Below the pieces are notes generated by a model that was not told the DNA's origin, did no database searches, and saw nothing but the letters and a program-made list of their open reading frames with translations. Of a stretch of DNA of 64,000 nt, positions 11,633 to 20,178 are shown piece by piece. This stretch comes from Bartonella birtlesii IBS 325 (GTDB lineage Bacteria > Pseudomonadota > Alphaproteobacteria > Rhizobiales > Rhizobiaceae), in NCBI RefSeq assembly GCF_000273375.1, contig NZ_CM001557.1, forward strand, positions 1,684,551-1,748,550. Direction: 5' to 3'. A program made the translations under genes and the position numbers. Within the stretch, counting starts at the first letter, position 1, and every line of letters begins with the position of its first letter.

Positions 11633-12142
11633 TTATTTTAATGAAGCTAAATAAGTTTTTACTCTTGAACAATATTTTGCTGAAATGGAATTCATTTTTT
11701 TTGCAGCATGGCCTGCATTATATTTAAGGATTGTACCACATGTATTGCCACCACTGAGTTTATAAGCCCGTGCTAAATAACGCATACCATATTCAAGATT
11801 AGTCGCAGGATCGTAAAGGTCTTGTATAGAACCATTAAAACCTAATCCACGTGCTGTAGCAGGCTTAATTTGCATCAAACCTATTTCGCCAGCAGCCCCC
11901 TTTGTATATGCTTTATAATCACTTTCAACTTTTACAACAGCATGTGCTAAATTAACAGGAACATTGTATTTATTTGCAAATTTCTGAATAAGGGTCTCAT
12001 AAGGACGAACAGAAATCTTAGGTGCAAGATTTACTAAGTTTTCATTTGATCCTGCAACAGTTAAGACGGTATAAGCAAAATTTATACCAAACATAAAAAA
12101 TACAGCAAACGCTGTACTTAAAAGAATTTTCAAAAATTGCAT
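11633..12142 (-). CDS. Small secreted lytic transglycosylase (SLT domain)
   Basis: 169-aa exported murein lytic transglycosylase. Residues 1-25 form a signal peptide or N-terminal membrane anchor. The goose-lysozyme-like SLT fold starts near residue 48. Catalytic glutamate is Glu73 in VKVESDY; GLMQIKP (88-94) and YNAG (141-144) complete the family motifs. It resembles the compact single-domain enzymes that act as VirB1-type secretion accessories, but no secretion genes lie nearby, so its target process is unknown. ATG at 12142 follows AAAGAGAAAG. It is a stand-alone gene downstream of a long non-coding stretch. Confidence 0.85.
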   Translation of the reverse strand: MQFLKILLSTAFAVFFMFGINFAYTVLTVAGSNENLVNLAPKISVRPYETLIQKFANKYNVPVNLAHAVVKVESDYKAYTKGAAGEIGLMQIKPATARGLGFNGSIQDLYDPATNLEYGMRYLARAYKLSGGNTCGTILKYNAGHAAKKMNSISAKYCSRVKTYLASLK

Positions 12143-12865
12143 TTTCTTTCTCTTTATTTAAGACATTTATAAATCCTAGCCACAATAAGTTTACAGGTGT
12201 ATTTTACAGAATAAAAAAAGCTAAAAAGCGGCTTAAAAATGAAAATATTAAGATAATTTTTTGTAATAGAAGAAAAACCATTAAGTTATAAAATATATAT
12301 CTATTTATTTCGTAAAATAACAAAACATAAAGAAACTATAAAGACAATTTAAATTTACTTAATAAGTGATATATTTTTCTAATTTCTGAATAAAGCTACC
12401 ATGTTATTCATTTATAGCAAAAAAAGCATAAAAAATGCCACTGTTATTTCTTATAGAGATTCCCTAAAATCCTTTATTGAGATTAATTTCACAATCGCCA
12501 AAAGCAATACATATTAAAGATCTTTTACCAAACACTCTAGATACTCCAAAATACCTTTAGGAACAGAAATATACCAATTTTTCCCATGAGTAATAAAGAA
12601 GCAGAAAATACCCGCAACAAAAAACTATACGAAAAAAGCCATTTATCAAAATAAATCATTCTAATGGAATGCACATAAATGTGTATCAAAATGCTTATTT
12701 TTCTCTTGCTTAGCACCATTCAACAATTATTTTTATTTTTTTAAAAGTTCGATAAAGGATAGTATAAAAACATACCATTCGCATAAAATGATAAGTCCAT
12801 TTATTCATAGAATAACCTATCCCTATCTTTAAAAATCATAAACGCACAATTCTTGAAAGAAACAA
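12143..12865. other. Non-coding stretch, nothing recognised
   Basis: About 720 bases of A+T-rich sequence. Only short frames without ribosome sites are present, including a 60-codon frame at 12537-12719 on the minus strand that I do not believe. It must contain the promoter of the lytic transglycosylase near its left end. Confidence 0.5.
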
Positions 12866-13243
12866 CTAAAAATAACTGCTAGCGATAGAAGGATGAGAAA
12901 TCGCTTTTGATAACACCATAGCAACAATTCTACCTAATTTTTGAGCTTGCTCACTGTTGTGACCATTCGCAAAAGCAATTGCAATCATGTCACAACGCAC
13001 TCGCTCAACCAATTTCTTTTGTTCTTCATGATTAAGCTTAGAGAGATGCATAATAATATCTGGAAAAAACACTGCCATTCTCTCTAAAAGCATTCCCTCT
13101 GTAATATTAACCTGGGAAGAAGAAAAAGAGCGATTAGACAAAAACCGCTGAACCTCAACATTTCGAAAAGCAAAAAGGCTGGTAAAAAAAACCAAAAAAG
13201 CAAATAGAGTAAAAATAATACGAGACCTACAATCTTCCACCAT
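12866..13243 (-). CDS. Hypothetical protein with N-terminal membrane segment
   Basis: Not recognised. 125 aa with an N-terminal hydrophobic segment (IIFTLFAFLVFFTSLFAF, residues 9-26) that could be an uncleaved anchor or signal peptide, then a mostly helical soluble part with balanced composition (about 45-115). ATG at 13243 follows AGGTAAGAG. Isolated between long gaps; the cuckoo-type RNA described at 13446-13545 lies upstream on the same strand. Codon composition looks like neighbouring genes. It could be a real small envelope gene or the surviving part of a larger one. Confidence 0.5.
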   Translation of the reverse strand: MVEDCRSRIIFTLFAFLVFFTSLFAFRNVEVQRFLSNRSFSSSQVNITEGMLLERMAVFFPDIIMHLSKLNHEEQKKLVERVRCDMIAIAFANGHNSEQAQKLGRIVAMVLSKAISHPSIASSYF

Positions 13244-13445
13244 CTCTTACCTAAAGCTCATAACACATAAAATAAACACCCCTAATGCACTAAAGCTTTA
13301 ATAAAAAAGCTCCTCTTATCATTGACAAGACAACAGAAGAACTAAAAAAACCTACAATTACCCCCACCTTAAACATTACAAAATGTTGCGCCCCCATCCA
13401 TACACGCACTTTAAAAAATTTCATAAGGCTATAACACCATCTCCT

Positions 13446-13545
13446 CCTAAAAGCTTGGCTGAAGAAACCCTCAGCCAAGCCAGACAATCTAGGGGATCCA
13501 CGCGGGGGGGGGGGAGGAGGTTCCCCGATCGTCTTCTCGCATCAA
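13446..13545 (-). ncRNA. Cuckoo/CcsR-type small RNA with expanded anti-Shine-Dalgarno loop
   Basis: On the minus strand two strong hairpins follow each other. Hairpin 1: GACGATC-GGGGA (13533-13522) pairs with TCCCC-(TA)-GATTGTC (13496-13483). Its loop is CCTCCT followed by 11 C residues, so it contains CCUCCUCCC, the loop motif of the alphaproteobacterial cuckoo RNAs (CcsR in Rhodobacter, alpha-r14/suhB RNA in rhizobia). Hairpin 2: a perfect 10-bp stem, GCTTGGCTGA/TCAGCCAAGC (13480-13453), followed by TTTT, is a Rho-independent terminator. Such RNAs act in trans by pairing with ribosome binding sites. The 5' end is inferred and the promoter is not clear. Confidence 0.72.
13449..13480 (-). terminator. 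Rho-independent terminator of the cuckoo-type RNA
   Basis: Perfect 10-bp inverted repeat (13453-13462 with 13471-13480) around an 8-base loop, followed on the minus strand by TTTT at 13452-13449. It forms the second hairpin of the RNA described at this site. Confidence 0.7.
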
Positions 13546-13915
13546 CCACTAAGATAGCCGATGCAATATCATTGCTATGGAATAAAATGTTCTAAACGAC
13601 AAGAAATTCTTATCATCTTTCATGCAAAAAAACATAAAAAAATTATAAATCGTTTAAAAATGGAAAAATTTAGGCAAAAAATATTTAAAATGATCTAATT
13701 TGAAGCAATTTTATTCCAAAGAGAATCAATAATGATCTGACATCATCATAATTGCATAGTCGTCTTTCAGAAACTTCTATGACCATAAAAATTCAAAAAC
13801 ATAAGTGATCTGCTTGAACATCATTGAAATGTAAAGACAAAGTATAAAAAACAGCAAATACATATTCGATAGCTTTCGCCATAACAAACTAACATTTTTT
13901 TACTGCTTCCCCTTT

Positions 13916-14130
13916 TTATGAAATCATATCTGTCGCAAAAACGGCACGTTCACTTATTTTCTTAAAAAGATATTTTATCTTGCTTTCTCCATGATCTTCT
14001 AGCTCTACATAAAAAATAGAACTTAAGATCCATTGGAAAAACCATCTTTATACTTAGAGAAGCAACAAGCCAGTACCGCATATTGACCTGTTTTTAATAT
14101 TGTAAATGTTTTTGCATTTCAGAGATTCAT
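13916..14130 (-). pseudogene. Frameshifted coding remnant, family unknown
   Basis: Two coding-like frames on the minus strand meet at a frameshift near 14020-14040. The upstream one contains KTGQYAVLACCFSKYKDG and ends at a stop. The downstream one contains YVELEDHGESKIKYLFKK followed by ISERAVFATDMIS and a TAA at 13916. Composition is protein-like and unlike the random frames around it. No start codon with a ribosome site was found, so only the 3' part of an ancestral gene seems left. I cannot name the family. Confidence 0.35.
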
Positions 14131-14528
14131 TAAGAAACCTATTAACTTCTTTCCCCCTAAAAAATTTCTCTACAAATGTCTAAAAATGATTGTCTCTTAT
14201 GACACACAAACAAATGATTTTTAAAATTATAAGCTTAAAATAAGAAAATATTTCTGTATTGAGAATTCTAACGTATGTTAGAAAACAAGGAATATATTGC
14301 CCTATAAAGACTGCATCAATACCCATTCATAAAACCCTAAATAACCTCATCTCTATAGGAATTTTAGTGATATAGCTTGCACACTACCTATTAAGGCACC
14401 AATACATTTCATGAAAAAAATACAATGCGCATGTAAAAAACAATAACTTTTTAAAGACTGACTCAAATGCTATCTCTACTGCTTGTAATTTTAAAAAATC
14501 AGAGAATAAAGCAGGGTTACAAATAGAA

Positions 14529-15467
14529 TTACGCAAAATCAACTTTTTTATCTTTAATATCATCTATCAGCATACGCGGATCACGTGCGAGCCAAACTGC
14601 AACCATATGTCCCTCATTATTTTTATTTTGCATAGAAGTAAGACAAAGCTTTTGTTCCAGAACAAGCCCAGCATTTTTAAGCCATTGTTCCACTTGTAAG
14701 CCTAAAAATCCACGCTGCATATGAGCATAATCAGAATATAAAAAATCAACTTCATGCGCAACAAAATCCACAATTAGTAAACGCCCCTGAGGGCGTAAAA
14801 CACGCGCCGCCTCATGAAGAAACATCTCAGGACTCTTAAGAAGGTGAAGAGCCCAATTAAGAAAAACTAAATCAAAAGTTTCCTCCCCAACAGAGAGCTG
14901 AAAAACATCACTCTCAAGCGTAATTTCAACGGAACGTCTATAAAGACCTGAAAACCATTTTAAGACAGAACTTGCATTTATACCAACGCTTAGCATAGTT
15001 TCAAATGGTTTATCGCCAATGATTTTAAGTAAAACACTTTCCACAACATGATCTGCACTATAAGATAATCGAAAATTCTCCCATTGTGCTGCATTTCGTA
15101 AAAAATCTTCCTTCTCATTTTTTTGCACTATTTTTTTTACATCCAATAAACGTTCTAAATCATGTGCTAATATAACCTCATGCTTTTGCAAAGCCGCAAG
15201 AACAGTCATTACAATGTCTTTGCTCCAACAACTATGACAAAACTTAAAATAATTCTTTTTCCCCTTCTGATAACACGTAATCAACCCTGCCTCACACAAT
15301 GAATGTAAATGCCGCCACACATACGATTGCGACTGACAAAGGATGAAACTAAGATTGGAGATTGTTAAATCTTCATGACACAATAGCGCTAAAATACGTA
15401 AACAACTCGCTTTTGCCATTGTTTTCAGCAATCCAATCATTGCATCCAAATTTTCTATTTTTTTCAT
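14529..15467 (-). CDS. ArsR-type regulator fused to a SAM methyltransferase-like domain (degenerate SAM motif)
   Basis: 312 aa. Residues 1-85 form a winged-helix ArsR/MarR-like domain (LRILALLCHEDLTISNLSFIL, then recognition helix QSYVWRHLHSLCEAGLI). Residues about 140-300 match a type-11 methyltransferase (EAARVLRPQGRLLIVDF, then the C-terminal GFLGLQVEQWLKNAGL). Rhizobial homologues of this fusion often adjoin metF. Here motif I, normally DxGxGxG, reads SVGINASS, and the segment up to motif II looks shortened, so SAM binding may be lost. Start: ATG at 15467 after AAGGAAT; a TTG one codon earlier is less likely. No metF is nearby. Confidence 0.8.
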   Translation of the reverse strand: MKKIENLDAMIGLLKTMAKASCLRILALLCHEDLTISNLSFILCQSQSYVWRHLHSLCEAGLITCYQKGKKNYFKFCHSCWSKDIVMTVLAALQKHEVILAHDLERLLDVKKIVQKNEKEDFLRNAAQWENFRLSYSADHVVESVLLKIIGDKPFETMLSVGINASSVLKWFSGLYRRSVEITLESDVFQLSVGEETFDLVFLNWALHLLKSPEMFLHEAARVLRPQGRLLIVDFVAHEVDFLYSDYAHMQRGFLGLQVEQWLKNAGLVLEQKLCLTSMQNKNNEGHMVAVWLARDPRMLIDDIKDKKVDFA

Positions 15468-15941
15468 CAATATTCCTTAACTCAGATAAACATTTATTCT
15501 GCATAATAGAAAATCAAACAGGAGGCATAGAGTTGCATAACTATTGTTTATATTGTTTGCTGATAATATAAAAATGAAAGATTTGTAAAAAACGAACAGC
15601 TTCCCCCCCCTCTATTTCCTTAATCACAAAGCCACATATGAAAATTTATAACGCTCTATTGTAACTTGATGCGTATGCGATATTGATACACGTTTCAGCA
15701 TACCCAATATGATATATCCACTCTGTAAAGAATATAATCAAGGTTCTACATTATTTCTATCCTAGATGCGATGAATAAAAACCTCACACCATGACGTCAC
15801 TGTTAAAAAACAATACACTAATTTAAATGATAATTTATCACCTTTAACTAGAATTAATCCACAAACATAGCAAAACTCTTTTATTGTATCCTCTTATAAG
15901 ACACCAATCACCATTTTCTAAGACTAAGCTTAATAAAAATT
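15468..15941. other. Non-coding stretch, nothing recognised
   Basis: About 470 bases between two minus-strand genes. It presumably includes the promoter of the ArsR-type gene near 15480-15540. It holds an 8-C run at 15603-15610 but no paired structure like that of the RNA at 13.5 kb. Confidence 0.5.
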
Positions 15942-17591
15942 CTAGCGTGTAAGTGGCTTGTAGTTAACACGCTTAAAATTGAGGGTTTCTGCACCAAAAC
16001 GGCGTATCTTATCAGTCTCATATTCAGCAAAATTACCTTCAAACCATTCTACATGGCCATCACCTTCAAAGGCCAGAATATGTGTTGCCAATCGATCAAG
16101 AAACATCCGATCATGTGATATAATTACCGCACAACCAGCAAAATTTTCCAATGCATCTTCCAATGCCGCTAATGTTTCAGTATCAAGATCATTAGTTGGC
16201 TCGTCCAGGAGAAGAACATTGCCTCCCTCCTTTAAAAGCTTAGCCAAATGGACACGATTACGCTGCCCTCCTGACAAATTTGCTACCTTTTGTTGTTGAT
16301 CTGTTCCCTTGAAATTAAAAGCACCACAATAAGCGCGACTATTCATCTCATATTTGCCTAACTTAATAATGTCATTTCCACCAGAAACCTCTTCCCAGAC
16401 GGTTTTACTCCCGGCTAATGCATCACGACTCTGATCAACGTAACTCATATGAACTGTTTCTCCGATACGGATTTGACCTGAGTCTGGCTGTTCCTGCCCC
16501 GTCAACATTTTAAACAAAGTAGATTTTCCCATGCCATTAGCACCAATGACTCCCACAATACCACCAGCAGGAAGCTTAAAAGAGAGATCATCAATTAATA
16601 CACGCTCACCATATGCTTTAGAGAGATTATTAACTTCAATAACAACCTGCCCCAATCTTTCCCCAATAGGAATAATGATTTGTGCCTCTCCAGGACGACG
16701 ATCACGTGCGGCTTGGACTAACTCATCATAAGCTTTAATTCGAGCTTTCGATTTTGCTTGGCGCCCCTTTGGACTAGCCGCTATCCACTCTTGCTCACGG
16801 GATAACGCCCGCTGACGCGCAGCCTCTTCACGCCCTTCCTGCGCCAAACGTTTAGCTTTCGCCGCCAAATAAGCAGAATAATTCCCCTCATAAGGTATAC
16901 CTTTACCACGATCTACTTCTAAAATCCAACCTGTTACATTATCAAGAAAATAACGGTCATGCGTCACTAAAAGCACCGCACCAGGATATTCACGCAGATG
17001 CCTTTCAAGCCAAGCTGTCGTTTCTGCATCCAAATGATTTGTTGGTTCATCCAAAAGCAATAAATCAGGTTTTGACAACAACAATCTACAAAGAGCAACA
17101 CGCCGCTTTTCACCTCCTGAAAGCTTTACCACACTCTCATTGGCAGGGGGGCAACCAAGAGCAGCCATGGCCATTTCGACTTGACTTTCTAAATCCCAAA
17201 GATTTTGGCTATCTATCATATCTTGAAGCCGTGCACTTTCATCAGCTGTTTCTTCGCTATAATTCATCATCAATTCGTTATAACGCTCGATAATTGCCTG
17301 CTTATCTGCAACTCCTTCCATCACATTGCCACGCACATCTTTACTTGTATCGAGAAGAGGTTCTTGAGGAAGATAACCGCAACGTGCTCCCTCAGAAAGC
17401 CATGCTTCCCCTGTATATTCCTTATCAAGCCCAGCCATAATACGCAAAATGGTTGATTTACCTGCACCATTTGGTCCTAAAATACCAATCTTTGCATCTG
17501 GATAAAAAGACAAATGAATATTTTCTAAAATTTTTTTATTGCCGTAAGCCTTGTTAAGCCCAGCCATGTGATAGATAAATTGACGTACCAT
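15942..17591 (-). CDS. ettA: EttA, energy-dependent translational throttle (ABC-F ATPase)
   Basis: Soluble ABC-F protein that binds the ribosomal E site and gates the first elongation step according to ATP/ADP level (known for E. coli EttA). Two nucleotide-binding domains: Walker A GPNGAGKST (about 39-47) with signature LSGGEKRRVAL, then GANGMGKST with LSGGQRNRVHL; both Walker B segments read LLLDEPTNxLD. The linker and arm insertion lie between. 549 aa, usual for EttA. ATG at 17591; a five-copy 19-bp tandem repeat lies 63-157 bases upstream, where its leader or promoter would be. Confidence 0.92.
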   Translation of the reverse strand: MVRQFIYHMAGLNKAYGNKKILENIHLSFYPDAKIGILGPNGAGKSTILRIMAGLDKEYTGEAWLSEGARCGYLPQEPLLDTSKDVRGNVMEGVADKQAIIERYNELMMNYSEETADESARLQDMIDSQNLWDLESQVEMAMAALGCPPANESVVKLSGGEKRRVALCRLLLSKPDLLLLDEPTNHLDAETTAWLERHLREYPGAVLLVTHDRYFLDNVTGWILEVDRGKGIPYEGNYSAYLAAKAKRLAQEGREEAARQRALSREQEWIAASPKGRQAKSKARIKAYDELVQAARDRRPGEAQIIIPIGERLGQVVIEVNNLSKAYGERVLIDDLSFKLPAGGIVGVIGANGMGKSTLFKMLTGQEQPDSGQIRIGETVHMSYVDQSRDALAGSKTVWEEVSGGNDIIKLGKYEMNSRAYCGAFNFKGTDQQQKVANLSGGQRNRVHLAKLLKEGGNVLLLDEPTNDLDTETLAALEDALENFAGCAVIISHDRMFLDRLATHILAFEGDGHVEWFEGNFAEYETDKIRRFGAETLNFKRVNYKPLTR

Positions 17592-17653
17592 AAATTTCTC
17601 TTTATATTGCGTGGTATTAAAGGTTAGGACTTTGAAAAAATGCTTTCGCTTTT

Positions 17654-17748
17654 TTTAAGCTACGCAGCCAACTTTAAGCTACGCAGCCAACTTTAAGCTA
17701 CGCAGCCAACTTTAAGCTACGCAGCCAACTTTAAGCTACGCAGCCAAC
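17654..17748. repeat. Tandem array, five perfect copies of a 19-bp unit
   Basis: The unit TTTAAGCTACGCAGCCAAC is repeated head to tail exactly five times (17654, 17673, 17692, 17711 and 17730 start the copies). There are no spacers, so this is not a CRISPR array. Each unit is richer in G+C than its surroundings. The array lies just upstream of ettA (minus) and 82 bases before the plus-strand gene at 17831, so copy number could alter either promoter region. Perfect identity implies recent expansion. Confidence 0.97.
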
Positions 17749-17830
17749 AGAGTGCTTGCATTATACCAAAAGCTTTCCACTCTATATTGATACATTTTTC
17801 TTAATCTCACAAGCCCTACGACAATTTTAA

Positions 17831-18355
17831 ATGCAAAAAAACATCCCTTCGAAAAGCAAAGAGCAAATTTTTTTAGCTGTACCTGAAACGTGTCATCAAA
17901 CGTCACCTCTCTTTTCTATACCAGATACAACATTGTATTTTTACCGCATTAAACCAACATATCAATGCAATCTGAGACCACCCCAAAAACCAATTCTCTA
18001 TGCCCCTTCTTTTTTTGCCTTATGGGCTTTGCATTACGCAGTAAAAAACCCCTCCCTTTTTTCATCAATTTTATGTTACGGAAAACAATTGGTGTCTCCC
18101 CTTGCCTTGATATGGCTTAAGCTGCGTTTACAAAATGATCGCTGCCTTATGGGATCTGACGTTCCAAGTTTGATGATCATGAAAGCTTTGCACCAACATG
18201 TGGCAATGAGCCACTACAGTTCACTCCCCATTGGAAAATGGCTACAATTCGTAAAAAATTATAAAATGAATCGCAAGAACCTATCTATTCCTCTTTTTTG
18301 GCTTGATAATTATAACAATAACACCAATATCCACGAAATCATCTCAAAGCTTTAA
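17831..18355 (+). CDS. Hypothetical protein, unrecognised
   Basis: 174 aa, not recognised. The central part (about 58-130) is hydrophobic and alpha/beta-like (YAPSFFALWALHYAV, LVSPLALIWLKLRL). No signal peptide or catalytic motif stands out. ATG at 17831 has no clear Shine-Dalgarno sequence. It lies 60 bases before pncA on the same strand and could be cotranscribed with it. The diverse, non-repetitive composition argues for a real gene, but it may be a diverged or partial member of a family I cannot place. Confidence 0.55.
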   Translation: MQKNIPSKSKEQIFLAVPETCHQTSPLFSIPDTTLYFYRIKPTYQCNLRPPQKPILYAPSFFALWALHYAVKNPSLFSSILCYGKQLVSPLALIWLKLRLQNDRCLMGSDVPSLMIMKALHQHVAMSHYSSLPIGKWLQFVKNYKMNRKNLSIPLFWLDNYNNNTNIHEIISKL

Positions 18356-18415
18356 AATAAAATATAATTTTTTTAAAGGTACCATAAAAATTAGGTCTCC
18401 TACAGGAGTATGTTC

Positions 18416-19024
18416 ATGGAGAAAAAAGCCTTAATTGTCGTTGATGTTCAAAATGACTTTTTACCAGGTGGAGCACTTGCGGTACCACAAGGCGATATCA
18501 TTTTACCGGCTGTCAATAATCTCATAGACCATTTTGAGCATGTTATTTTAACCCAAGACTGGCACCCAAGACACCATTGCAGTTTTGCTTCTTCCTATAC
18601 CAATAAAAAGCCCTGTGATACCGTTGAGCTTGACTATGGCCCTCAAATACTTTGGCCTGATCATTGCATACAAGGAACAGAGGGAGCAAACTTTCATACT
18701 TCTCTCAAAGTTGAAAAAGCACAACTTATTCTTCGAAAAGGCTATAATCCCAAAATTGATAGCTATTCTGCCTTTTTTGAAAATGACCAAAAAACACCAA
18801 CCGGCTTGCAAGTTTACCTCAGAGAACATGGTTTTACAAAACTTGCCATGTGTGGCTTGGCAACAGATTTTTGTGTAGGGTTTTCTGCTCTTCACGCCAT
18901 ACAATGTGGCTTTAAAGTGAGCGTTTCATTAAACGCCTGTGCTGGTATTGATCTAAACGACTCTCTCAACACTATGCTTAAACTTATGAACGAATCCGGT
19001 ATAGAACTCTTAATGGTCTCTTAA
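18416..19024 (+). CDS. pncA: Nicotinamidase/pyrazinamidase
   Basis: Hydrolyses nicotinamide to nicotinate for NAD salvage (and activates pyrazinamide). Isochorismatase-like fold of 202 aa. The catalytic triad is visible as Asp10 (VVDVQNDF), Lys108 (LRKGY) and Cys153 (ATDFCVGFSA). Metal ligands are Asp48, His50 and probably His83 (DWHPRHH, PDHC). ATG at 18410 lies only one base after AGGAG, so I start at ATG 18416, seven bases after AGGAG (18404-18408). Preceded by a hypothetical gene on the same strand and convergent with the DUF475 gene. Confidence 0.93.
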   Translation: MEKKALIVVDVQNDFLPGGALAVPQGDIILPAVNNLIDHFEHVILTQDWHPRHHCSFASSYTNKKPCDTVELDYGPQILWPDHCIQGTEGANFHTSLKVEKAQLILRKGYNPKIDSYSAFFENDQKTPTGLQVYLREHGFTKLAMCGLATDFCVGFSALHAIQCGFKVSVSLNACAGIDLNDSLNTMLKLMNESGIELLMVS

Positions 19025-19067
19025 AATCTCTTGTTTTTGCTATTGCAGTACACAAAAAATTCTCAAT

Positions 19068-20120
19068 TTACTTTGTATTAACTTCTTTATTGAGATGATA
19101 ACGCTTAAAACGAAGAGAAGAATAAAACGCTATTCCAATAATACAAACCCCCACCAACCCTGTTAAAACTTCAGGAATCACTACAATAGTTTGCAAATAC
19201 ATAATCACTGCGAGTAGCAAAATTGCATAAAAAGCGCCATGCTCCAAATAACGATAATGCAACAATATCCCTGATTCGACCAACATAATTGTCATAGAAC
19301 GAACATAAAACGCACCAATACCAAGACCAATTGCAATAATAAAAAGATTGTGAGAAAAAGCAAAAGCACCAATAACCCCATCAAAAGAAAAACTCGCATC
19401 TAATATCTCTAGATAAAGAAAAGCTCCTGCCCCTCCTTTGGCAACGGATGCAAGAGTTGTTTTAGGAGTATCCAAAAGCGAGCTGACAGCTTCAATCCCT
19501 ATAAATGTTAAAAGTCCATAAACAGCAGCAAACACAAAAGTCATTTTATCTTCTATAGCAAGCTGCATTGAAAAAAATAATATCAAAATCAAAACGATTG
19601 CGATATCGACGCCAACAAGCGTTCCAAACTTTTGAGCAGGTTTTTCTATAAAAGCAAGCCAATGCACCTCTTTTTCAGAGTCAAAAAAATATTTCAAACC
19701 AACCATCATGAGGAAAGTTCCCCCAAAAGCCGCAATCCCTACATGCGCATCTGTTAAGATTGCAGCATAGCGATATGGCTCCCATATCGCTAATTTTACT
19801 GCCGCAATTGGATTAATCCCAACAGCAACAGCCACCACCAGTAATGGAAAAATAATCCGCATCCCAAACACAGCCACCAAGATACCCCATAGCAAAAAAC
19901 GACGACGCCATAACGGATCCATTTTTCCAAGAACACGAGCATTTATAATAGAGTTATCAAAAGATAAAGAAATTTCTAAAATACCAAGAACACAGCAAAT
20001 AAAAAAATATTTAAGAAAACCGGTAACACTACCTGTCTCAAACCAACCAAGAGTACCTCCCATAAAGATACCAACAACTGTGAAAAAAAAGGCCCATTTA
20101 AAATAGACTAATAAGGCCAT
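19068..20120 (-). CDS. DUF475 family integral membrane protein (TerC-related)
   Basis: 350 aa with about nine hydrophobic helices. Two related acidic motifs, EISLSFDNSIINA (about 48-60) and LDASFSFDGVIGAFA (second half), show the internal duplication typical of DUF475/TerC-like proteins. These families have been tied to metal export or membrane stress, but the substrate is not known and is not claimed here. ATG at 20120 follows GAGGAATAATC. Two identical 10-bp palindromes lie 59-79 bases upstream of the start and may be an operator. Confidence 0.85.
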   Translation of the reverse strand: MALLVYFKWAFFFTVVGIFMGGTLGWFETGSVTGFLKYFFICCVLGILEISLSFDNSIINARVLGKMDPLWRRRFLLWGILVAVFGMRIIFPLLVVAVAVGINPIAAVKLAIWEPYRYAAILTDAHVGIAAFGGTFLMMVGLKYFFDSEKEVHWLAFIEKPAQKFGTLVGVDIAIVLILILFFSMQLAIEDKMTFVFAAVYGLLTFIGIEAVSSLLDTPKTTLASVAKGGAGAFLYLEILDASFSFDGVIGAFAFSHNLFIIAIGLGIGAFYVRSMTIMLVESGILLHYRYLEHGAFYAILLLAVIMYLQTIVVIPEVLTGLVGVCIIGIAFYSSLRFKRYHLNKEVNTK

Positions 20121-20178
20121 GATTATTCCTCAAAATTTATTTTTTAATTTACTGTAGCACAAACCAAAAGATAGCAAT

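Larger units (their letters stand above)
13244..14528. other. Long sparse region holding an sRNA and a broken gene
   Basis: Nearly 1.3 kb without an intact gene. Listed separately are the structured RNA at 13446-13545 and a frameshifted coding remnant at 13916-14130. A 44-codon frame at 13290-13424 (minus) has no well-placed ribosome site. The stretch 14131-14528 shows nothing further. Confidence 0.5.

Noticed and set aside
12537..12719. 60-codon minus-strand frame
   Set aside because: A+T-rich random-like composition dominated by Ile, Leu, Phe and Ser; no start signal.
13290..13424. 44-codon hydrophobic frame (minus) starting MKFFKVRVWM
   Set aside because: The nearest ribosome-like AGGAGGAG is about 17 bases from the ATG and belongs to the sRNA 3' flank; no homology is recognisable.
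17654..17748. Possible CRISPR array
   Set aside because: The 19-bp units are contiguous with no unique spacers, and there are no cas genes in the window.
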